A stretch of DNA of 64,000 nt. It comes from an uncultured Oscillospiraceae bacterium (GTDB taxonomy: Bacteria; Bacillota; Clostridia; Oscillospirales; Oscillospiraceae). Positions 59,137 to 64,000 of this stretch are shown here, in pieces. The DNA lies in the NCBI GenBank assembly GCA_949841465.1, contig CATKZW010000001.1, positions 59,916 through 123,915 on the forward strand, read 5' to 3'. A program made the translations under genes and the position numbers. The notes under the pieces are model-generated. The model ran no database searches. It was not told where the DNA came from and saw nothing but the letters and a program-made list of their open reading frames with translations. Each line of letters opens with the position of its first letter. Position 1 is the stretch's first letter.

Positions 59137-59149
59137 GAAAGGGCCTTTC
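59137..59149 (-). promoter_or_regulatory. KGPF palindrome upstream of the sigma gene (copy 2)
   Basis: On the minus strand GAAAGGCCCTTTC, the reverse-complement form of copy 1, read as ATG AAA GGC CCT TTC and here continuous with the sigma frame. Confidence 0.5.
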
Positions 59150-59265
59150 ATCCCTCTACTCAGGAATAAACCAGGCTGGTTGCACCGCTTTCAAAAATTA
59201 TTTGCGGAATGCGCTGCTGCTTTGCCTTGTACCGGCTTACTGCCACTGGTTTACCTTGTGTCCCT

Positions 59266-59282
59266 GCAGGGTATAACCCTGC
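59266..59282. repeat. 17-bp palindrome
   Basis: GCAGGGTATAACCCTGC: 7-bp arms. It lies in the 150-base gap between the second sigma gene and the tRNA remnant's terminator. Function unknown; nothing else is visible in the gap. Confidence 0.4.
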
Positions 59283-59302
59283 AAGCTTTTAGGAAAATAA
59301 AA

Positions 59303-59352
59303 GCGTCAATTTTTGCTGGGTTCTGACGAGAAAACCCAACAAAAATTGACGC
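59303..59352 (-). terminator. Terminator of the interrupted tRNA-Arg gene
   Basis: GCGTCAATTTTTG and CAAAAATTGACGC form 13-bp arms around a further GGGTT/AACCC stem; TTTTATTTT follows on the minus strand. It directly follows the tRNA 3' half. Confidence 0.75.
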
Positions 59353-59359
59353 CTAGTGC

Positions 59360-59404
59360 TGGCACCCCGGAGACGATTCGAACGTCCGACCCTTCGCTTA
59401 GGAG
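59360..59404 (-). tRNA. tRNA-Arg (CCT) 3' half, severed by an integrated element
   Basis: Minus strand: anticodon loop CTCCTAA, the 3' side of the anticodon stem GCGAAGG, a T-arm with GGACGTTCGAATCGTC, acceptor tail ending GGGGTGCCA. The 5' half (acceptor, D-arm) is absent: the sequence to the right does not pair. This is the usual scar of an element that integrates into a tRNA gene, with an intact copy expected at the far end. Confidence 0.7.
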
Positions 59405-59546
59405 TGAGACTGTAGCCGTGAATTGCCATGCCCCACAGTATCCTTACACATCGAATTGTGCAAAGAATCCAATCAAAGGAATGGAATACTCTGTTCATAT
59501 CGTGTAATTTGACGGAACGACAGTGCGTGTTTTCCTATTTTTAGAA

Positions 59547-59645
59547 ATTAGCAAGAAATTAGCAAAAACACAAATTAGCAAGTCATTAGCAGAAAGCAAG
59601 CTTGGCACAAGGGGTTCATGGGTGTCATTTTTATACCGATTAGCA
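59547..59645 (+). repeat. ATTAGCA iteron-like array, five copies
   Basis: ATTAGCA at 59547, 59558, 59574, 59585 and 59639. Spacings 11, 16, 11 and 54. The 59405-59690 stretch has no supported gene. A related array with the same 11-base phase lies at 62242. Confidence 0.65.
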
Positions 59646-59690
59646 AGAAATATTTTTTCACCCAAAACTCAGGGAAAGGAGAACATAACA

Positions 59691-60836
59691 ATGCCCGAAT
59701 ATCAACTTCAAATCAAACAGCTCGTATCTTATCCCCGCTGCCGCATCTACCGAGAATTTCTTCAAACCTTGATCGCCGACCGGGGCGTCCGCACAAGCGG
59801 GCGCCCCGGTCTTTTTTGTTTTTCCGTCCTCTGCTCCTATGCAAACTTCCGCACCTCGTACCTGCGGATCGACGGCCTCACCTACACCATCTACCCCGGC
59901 GAGTGGATATGCCGGATGGGTGAGCTTACTGACGCCCTGCGGCTGCGATTTAAGCGGCAGACACTGGAGGTGCTGTCCGCTCTCCAGGAACGTCACCTGA
60001 TTCAATACTCTCTGCTAGGCCGGGGCAATCTGGTAAAGTACAAAATCATCAACTGGCATCGGCACAACACCGTGCTGGATTACAACTGTCCCTGCCAAAA
60101 AGAAACCGGATTCTTCTTCCTGCCTGTTGCCACAGCCGTGGAACTGGTGGGCGCGGAAAAGTGTTCGGAAATGGACATCCTTTTGGACCTCTGGATCTCT
60201 GCGGTGTACCGTGACGACCAAGTGCAGGGCTCCTTCGACGGCCCGGTGGCCTATCTGCGCAACGGCACCGGCTGCCCGCTGGTGTCCTACTCTGAACTGG
60301 CCCAGCGGTGGGGGCTGTCCAAGGCCACGGTGGGCCGGGTACTGCGCAAGCTGGAAAAGGCGGGCCACATCGTCCTGCTTACTTTTCCTGGCAGGCATGG
60401 CACGGCTATTTATCTGCAAAACTACCTGTCTACCATGTTCCAAATTTCCGACGTGATGGTGGACAAAGACGAAGTGGCCATGTCTCTAAACATCCAGCTT
60501 CGAACCCCAGATGTTGAACCGGGAGAGCCTTTGCTCAGCAGTTCAAATGGGCCGGTTATCGTTTCAAAACCGCATGAGGAGATCATGGCGGAGAAAGTGC
60601 TCCAAATCCTTGCGCTGCAAGGGGTTGGCTGTGCCAATTGCCCCCGGATGACATATAAGTTATATCCATTGTCCCGCGATTGCCCGGGTGTCGTTGAGAA
60701 GGACACGGTGGTTAGGCGTTTCCGAATGGACGTGCTGTGCCCCAGCGGCGTACCCGCGTATGCGTTTGAGATTTCCACAACACCTGTGGATTATCATGAA
60801 AATGCTTGCAATGGCGAAAGGGGGGTGACGGCATGA
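59691..60836 (+). CDS. Mobile-element winged-helix protein
   Basis: 381 residues. The N-terminal half (MPEYQLQIKQLVSYPRCRIYREFLQTLIADRGVRTSG) and LVSYSELAQRWGLSKATVGRVLRKLEKAGHIVLL, a MarR/GntR-like winged helix-turn-helix at about 200-235, recur in proteins of Firmicute integrative elements. A cysteine pair GCANCPRMTYKL and further Cys follow in the C-terminal third. ATG 59691 has AAAGGAG upstream. Its role (replication initiation or element regulation) is not established. The radical SAM gene follows with an ATGA overlap. Confidence 0.75.
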   Translation: MPEYQLQIKQLVSYPRCRIYREFLQTLIADRGVRTSGRPGLFCFSVLCSYANFRTSYLRIDGLTYTIYPGEWICRMGELTDALRLRFKRQTLEVLSALQERHLIQYSLLGRGNLVKYKIINWHRHNTVLDYNCPCQKETGFFFLPVATAVELVGAEKCSEMDILLDLWISAVYRDDQVQGSFDGPVAYLRNGTGCPLVSYSELAQRWGLSKATVGRVLRKLEKAGHIVLLTFPGRHGTAIYLQNYLSTMFQISDVMVDKDEVAMSLNIQLRTPDVEPGEPLLSSSNGPVIVSKPHEEIMAEKVLQILALQGVGCANCPRMTYKLYPLSRDCPGVVEKDTVVRRFRMDVLCPSGVPAYAFEISTTPVDYHENACNGERGVTA

Positions 60837-61732
60837 GAATTGGTCTCGTGGATGTCGATGGCCACCACTTCCCAAATTTGGCCCTCATGCGGCTGTCCGC
60901 ATGGCACAAGCACCAAGGGGACACCGTGGAATGGTGGAACGGCTTCACCCATTACGACCGCGTGTACAAGTCCAAGGTGTTCACTTTCACCCCAGACCAT
61001 GACACTGTGATCGACGCGGATGAAATTGTCACAGGGGGCACCGGCTACAAGGATTACCGTTGGCTGCCGCCTGAAGTCGAGGCGACCGCTCCGGACTACA
61101 GCATCTACCCCCAGTACACCCGTGCCGTTGGATTCCTTACACGGGGATGCCCGAACCATTGCCGCTGGTGCATAGTGCCCCAAAAGGAGGGCGGCATTCG
61201 CCCCGCCGCTAGTTGGGACGACATTGTGCGCCCGGACAGCCGCGAGCTTGTGCTCATGGATAACAACGTACTGGCCTGTGACCACGGCATGGACCAGATC
61301 GAGCAGTTGGGCTATGAGCAGTTGTGGGTAGATTTCAACCAGGGCCTGGATGCCCGACTGATCACGCCAAGGGTGGCGGAGTTGCTGACGCGGCTGCATT
61401 GGATTCGGTTTGTACGCTTATCCTGCGATACCAGTGCCATGCTGCCGGTAGTTGAGCAAGCGGCAGCCTATCTCCGGGAGGCTGGGGTCGCCAAATCCCG
61501 GCTGTGGGCCTATGTGCTGGTGGAGGACGTGGAGGATGCCCACCGCCGTGTGCTAGCATTGGAGAAGCTGGGCATACTGCCCTTTGCCCAGCCCTACCGG
61601 GACTACGACGGCGGCGAGCCTACTAGGGAGCAAAAAGCCTTTGCCCGGTGGGTGAATATCAGGCCAGCCCACAACTCATGCACCTGGGAAGAATATGTTG
61701 ACACGGGAAGGAGAGGTCAAAATGGCCGGTAA
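60833..61732 (+). CDS. Radical SAM protein of a mobile element
   Basis: 299 residues. The 4Fe-4S motif C-x3-C-x2-C is TRGCPNHCRWC at C106, C110 and C113. About 100 residues precede it (MRIGLVDVDGHHFPNLALMRLSAWHKHQGD), as in a B12-binding-like domain of the radical SAM/B12 family but short. LWVDFNQGLDARLITPRVAELL follows. It overlaps the wHTH gene (ATGA) and the next gene by 11 bases. Radical SAM enzymes are unusual cargo; the reaction is unknown, and a role in modifying a peptide or nucleic acid is possible only as speculation. Confidence 0.85.
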   Translation: MRIGLVDVDGHHFPNLALMRLSAWHKHQGDTVEWWNGFTHYDRVYKSKVFTFTPDHDTVIDADEIVTGGTGYKDYRWLPPEVEATAPDYSIYPQYTRAVGFLTRGCPNHCRWCIVPQKEGGIRPAASWDDIVRPDSRELVLMDNNVLACDHGMDQIEQLGYEQLWVDFNQGLDARLITPRVAELLTRLHWIRFVRLSCDTSAMLPVVEQAAAYLREAGVAKSRLWAYVLVEDVEDAHRRVLALEKLGILPFAQPYRDYDGGEPTREQKAFARWVNIRPAHNSCTWEEYVDTGRRGQNGR

Positions 61733-62252
61733 ACGGAAGGAAAAGAACGTAACGGAGGACCCGCGCTACCATGACACCCGCCGGCTGTTGAGAAAATACC
61801 GGGACGTGACGTGGAGCCTGGAGCTGTCGGTGCAGCGGCTGAAAACCCAATTCCACCTGGAGTACGGGACGGACATTGAGGGATTTCTGGATATGGTTTA
61901 TTTGGCCGGAGCGGATTTGGGTGGCACCGACTTGGAACACCACGCCCGCTGCATTGAGCGGAGCCACAAAATGATTATGTTAGTGGACAACGCTGTTGAA
62001 CTGCTGCGCACCCGACACAAAAACGGCGAGGAATACTACTGGCTGCTCTATTACACCTATCTGTCCCCTCAACAGTTCCGCAATGTGGAGGAAATTATCG
62101 AGCAGCTCCGGCCACACATACATGATATCAGCTTTCGTACTTACTACAGGCGCCAAAAGGAGGCAATGGAGGCCGTAAGCTCTATCCTGTGGGGCTATAC
62201 TTCTAAAGACAGCCTGGATCTTCTTGATGAGTTGCTCCCCGATTGGCAGTAA
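61722..62252 (+). CDS. ArpU/sigma-like mobile-element protein
   Basis: 176 residues, mostly helical. RYHDTRRLLRKYRDVTWSLELSVQRLK at the start, and QQFRNVEEIIEQLRPHIHDISFRTYYRRQKEAMEAVSSILWGY near the end, where the helix-turn-helix of a sigma region 4 or ArpU-type phage late regulator would be. GGAAGGAGAGG precedes the ATG. The stop lies inside the ATTGGCA array. Third gene of a coupled set of three. Confidence 0.65.
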   Translation: MAGKRKEKNVTEDPRYHDTRRLLRKYRDVTWSLELSVQRLKTQFHLEYGTDIEGFLDMVYLAGADLGGTDLEHHARCIERSHKMIMLVDNAVELLRTRHKNGEEYYWLLYYTYLSPQQFRNVEEIIEQLRPHIHDISFRTYYRRQKEAMEAVSSILWGYTSKDSLDLLDELLPDWQ

Positions 62253-62272
62253 ATTGGCAGTGAATTGGCAGT
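62242..62272 (+). repeat. ATTGGCAGT array, three copies at 11-bp spacing
   Basis: ATTGGCAGT at 62242, 62253 and 62264, overlapping the stop of the preceding gene. It shares ATTRGCA and the 11-base phase with the array at 59547-59645. Confidence 0.7.
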
Positions 62273-62397
62273 GTTTTGCTATTGCGGCGTGAAACCATAT
62301 ATGCTAAGATGGTCATGCTCAAAACTGTAACCACAAGTGAAAACGGCCGCGGGACAGAAGGGCGTGCCTGATAAAGAAGTTTTCTTTGTCGGGTGGC

Positions 62398-62437
62398 AAC
62401 CGCATGATACTACGGTGTCATGCGGTTGTCTTTTTGC
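62398..62437 (+). terminator. Terminator of the three-gene cassette
   Basis: CAACCGCATGATA / TGTCATGCGGTTG stem and CTTTTT. It overlaps the last codons of the converging recombinase gene. Confidence 0.8.
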
Positions 62438-64000
62438 TATATCGGCTAAATTCCGGTGAAAAATCAATCTCGCCAATGAAGTTATAATGTACGTCAATGC
62501 GCTGGACGCGGTGGCCGCTGGACTTATCGGGGGCATGGACAACGATTTTCTCCACAAACTCCCGCAAAAGCGCCGGGGTCAGCTCGGTGGGCTGGGTGTA
62601 CTTCTTAACAATTTTCAAAAAGCTCTGGACATTGACCGCCTGCGTCTGAGCGGCGTGTACGATAGCGGACAGATCCTCTATGGACTGTTTCAGATTCGCT
62701 TGCTCCTGCTCGTAGCCCTCGGACAGCTTGGCAAAGCGTTCCTCACTCAGCTTACCTACAACATGATCTTCATAAAGCCTTTGAATGATGGCATCCAGCT
62801 CGTTATAGCGCCGCTCCTGCTTTTCCAGCTTACGCTTGGCCTTTTCCTGCTCGGTGCGCTGTAACGCCATCTTGTTTTCCATGATGCGCCGCACAAACTC
62901 GTCCTCATCCTCCTGGGCGTAGGCTACCACCCGTTGCAGATTTTGGAGTACAAGCTGTTCCAACACCACCGCCCGGATGTAATGGGCGCTACAACCTTTT
63001 TTACCGCGGTAGGTGGCGCAGGTGTAGCACTCCTGTTCATGCGTCCATGAAGTAGTCCGGCAGTGATACAGTCTCGCTCCACAGTCGGCGCAGTAGGCCA
63101 GCCCGGAGAACATCCCCATTTCTCCCATTTTGGTGGGGCGGCGGCGCTGTTCCCTCGCCTTTTGTACGATCTCCCAGGTTTCCGGGTCGATGATGGCTTT
63201 GTGGGTATCTTCAAATACCACCCACTTGTCCGGCGTATTCTCAATGGTTTTTTTGCTTTTGTAGGACAGCTTGGTGGTCTTGAAGTTGGTAGTACGGCCC
63301 AGATAGGCGTCCTGCTCTAAAATATTGGAAATACTGCTTTCATTCCACCCGCACGGATTGTCCGGGTGATAGTTGCGCGTCCGGCCTGTGCGCTGGAACT
63401 CAACCGTACCCGGCGTGGGGATGCCCCTCTCTTTCAGCATACGGGCGATTTTGCCGGGGCCGTTGCCCTCCGCACAAAGCTGGAAAATCAGCTCTACCAC
63501 CGGGGCCGTTTCTTCGTCTACCAACAGATGACCGTCCTCCCCCCTTATATATCCGTAGGGGGCGTTGGTGGACAGCCGCTGGCCGGACATTCCCTTGTTG
63601 CGGAAAACCGCCCGTATCTTCTTCGAGGTGTCCTTGGCGTACCACTCGTTTATGATATTGCGGAACGGGGTAAAGTCGTTGCCCATCTGATCGTCGCTGT
63701 CCACTCCGTCATTGACGGCGATAAAACGGACTCCCATCTCTGGAAAGCGAATTTCCGTATACAGCCCTACCTCCAGATAGTTACGGCCAAACCGGGACAT
63801 ATCCTTGACTACTACCATACCGACCAGCCCCGCCTCAATGTCGGCCATCATTTCTTGAAAGCCGGGGCGCTTGAAGCTGGTGCCGGAATAACCGTCGTCT
63901 TTATACACCTTATAATTGGTTATCCCGTGGTCTTTGGCATACTTGGTGAGGATTTCGATTTGGTGGGCGATGCTGTTGCTGTCCCCCTCATTCTCATCGT
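62418..64000 (-). CDS. Large serine recombinase (TnpX/TndX-like), 5' end outside window
   Basis: At least 527 residues; the frame remains open to the window edge (ENEGDSNSIAHQIEILTKYAKDHGITNYKVYKDDGYSG), so the track's GTG 63908 is not the start and the catalytic Ser is beyond the window. Visible are the resolvase core (VVKDMSRFGRNYLEVGLYTE, AVNDGVDS), the recombinase domain (APYGYIRGEDG...), a zinc ribbon (YCADCGARLYHCRT...CYTCATYRGKKGC), a coiled coil and a C-terminal DUF4368 (ELTPALLREFVEKIVVHAPDK). Such enzymes move Tn4451/Tn5397-like elements. Confidence 0.93.
   Translation of the reverse strand, partial: DENEGDSNSIAHQIEILTKYAKDHGITNYKVYKDDGYSGTSFKRPGFQEMMADIEAGLVGMVVVKDMSRFGRNYLEVGLYTEIRFPEMGVRFIAVNDGVDSDDQMGNDFTPFRNIINEWYAKDTSKKIRAVFRNKGMSGQRLSTNAPYGYIRGEDGHLLVDEETAPVVELIFQLCAEGNGPGKIARMLKERGIPTPGTVEFQRTGRTRNYHPDNPCGWNESSISNILEQDAYLGRTTNFKTTKLSYKSKKTIENTPDKWVVFEDTHKAIIDPETWEIVQKAREQRRRPTKMGEMGMFSGLAYCADCGARLYHCRTTSWTHEQECYTCATYRGKKGCSAHYIRAVVLEQLVLQNLQRVVAYAQEDEDEFVRRIMENKMALQRTEQEKAKRKLEKQERRYNELDAIIQRLYEDHVVGKLSEERFAKLSEGYEQEQANLKQSIEDLSAIVHAAQTQAVNVQSFLKIVKKYTQPTELTPALLREFVEKIVVHAPDKSSGHRVQRIDVHYNFIGEIDFSPEFSRYSKKTTA

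Larger units (their letters stand above)
59405..64000. mobile_element. Left part of an integrative element
   Basis: Begins at the severed tRNA-Arg and runs past the window end. Contents: ATTRGCA arrays, a wHTH protein, a radical SAM protein, an ArpU/sigma-like protein and a DUF4368-type large serine recombinase. The first few hundred bases are visibly AT-richer than the host DNA. A tyrosine integrase, expected for tRNA targeting, is not in the window and should be at the other end; alternatively the serine-recombinase element is nested within it. Confidence 0.7.

Noticed and set aside
59156-59300. Possible small gene between the second sigma factor and the tRNA remnant
   Set aside because: No start with a ribosome site and only a short palindrome is visible.
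59313-59507. 64-aa ORF containing PETIRTSDPSLRS
   Set aside because: A translation of the tRNA fragment and its flank; this peptide pattern is a familiar artefact of tRNA-overlapping frames.
62279-62557. 92-aa minus-strand ORF beside the recombinase end
   Set aside because: Alternative frame of the recombinase 3' end and terminator; no start site or family.
1-64000. CRISPR arrays, rRNA genes and insertion sequences
   Set aside because: I looked for regularly spaced direct repeats, 16S/23S core sequences and DDE transposase motifs on both strands and saw none.

Overview
The window looks like a chromosome segment of a GC-rich, endospore-forming gut Clostridium relative, most like Oscillospiraceae (the Flavonifractor / Lawsonibacter / Pseudoflavonifractor group). 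Supporting signs are ethanolamine-microcompartment genes, spoVAD-spoVAE, a SpoVB-type flippase, ECF vitamin-transporter S components, an S-layer-homology protein, an HU/MazG/RqcP cluster in Firmicute order, and AGGAGG-type ribosome binding sites. The species assignment is inference from gene content and style; no database was searched.

Layout. 1-1.1 kb: end of a bacterial microcompartment (eut-like) operon (BMC shell fragment, EutS-like shell protein, EutP-like GTPase). 1.2-2.2 kb: DUF4430-type exported protein plus ECF S component, probably vitamin (perhaps B12) uptake. 2.3-11.8 kb: an ABC importer (ATPase, fused double permease, lipoprotein binding protein) on the minus strand, divergent from an operon of a second binding protein, a YesM-type histidine kinase, an AraC-type response regulator and a HAD phosphatase; this resembles a PgtCBA-style three-component sensor driving its own importer. 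11.8-17 kb: nucleoside-kinase-like protein, second ECF S component, CZB-like chemoreceptor, and an ECF sigma/anti-sigma pair. 17.2-20.7 kb: flavin reductase, then a RelB/DinJ-like DNA-binding domain fused to a long helical region, followed by a flotillin-like protein. 20.9-27 kb: HlyD/MacB-type export operon ending in an SLH protein. 27.2-29.2 kb: MFS exporter and its TetR repressor with two visible operators. 29.3-30.7 kb: spoVAE and spoVAD. 30.9-37.7 kb: zinc-ribbon protein, acyl-ACP thioesterase, glycolipid glycosyltransferase, flippase-like protein, lipoprotein, HAD phosphatase, sigma-region-4 protein and a frameshifted zinc-ribbon gene. 37.7-38 kb: tRNA-Thr and tRNA-Tyr. 38.2-49.3 kb: hydrolase, type I pullulanase, hotdog thioesterase, RqcH, Mini-RNase III, rhomboid protease, MarR regulator with a large ABC exporter, RqcP. 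49.4-54.5 kb: HU, MazG, SpoVB-like flippase, amidohydrolase and purine nucleoside phosphorylase. 54.8-59.1 kb: dCache chemoreceptor and a second ECF sigma/anti-sigma pair. From 59.36 kb to the end: an integrative element that begins at a severed tRNA-Arg 3' half and carries a wHTH protein, a radical SAM protein, a sigma-like/ArpU-like protein and a large serine recombinase.

Several non-coding signals are not explained by genes: two ~110-bp copies of a double-hairpin repeat with compensatory changes, a three-way-junction element, a ~140-nt nested stem, an 11-bp perfect inverted repeat over the promoter of the RelB-fusion gene, ATTRGCA arrays with 11-bp phasing in the mobile element, and a shared KGPF-encoding palindrome in front of both ECF sigma genes. 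The RelB-fusion/flotillin pair with its operator and the repeated double hairpin are the best candidates for something not previously described.
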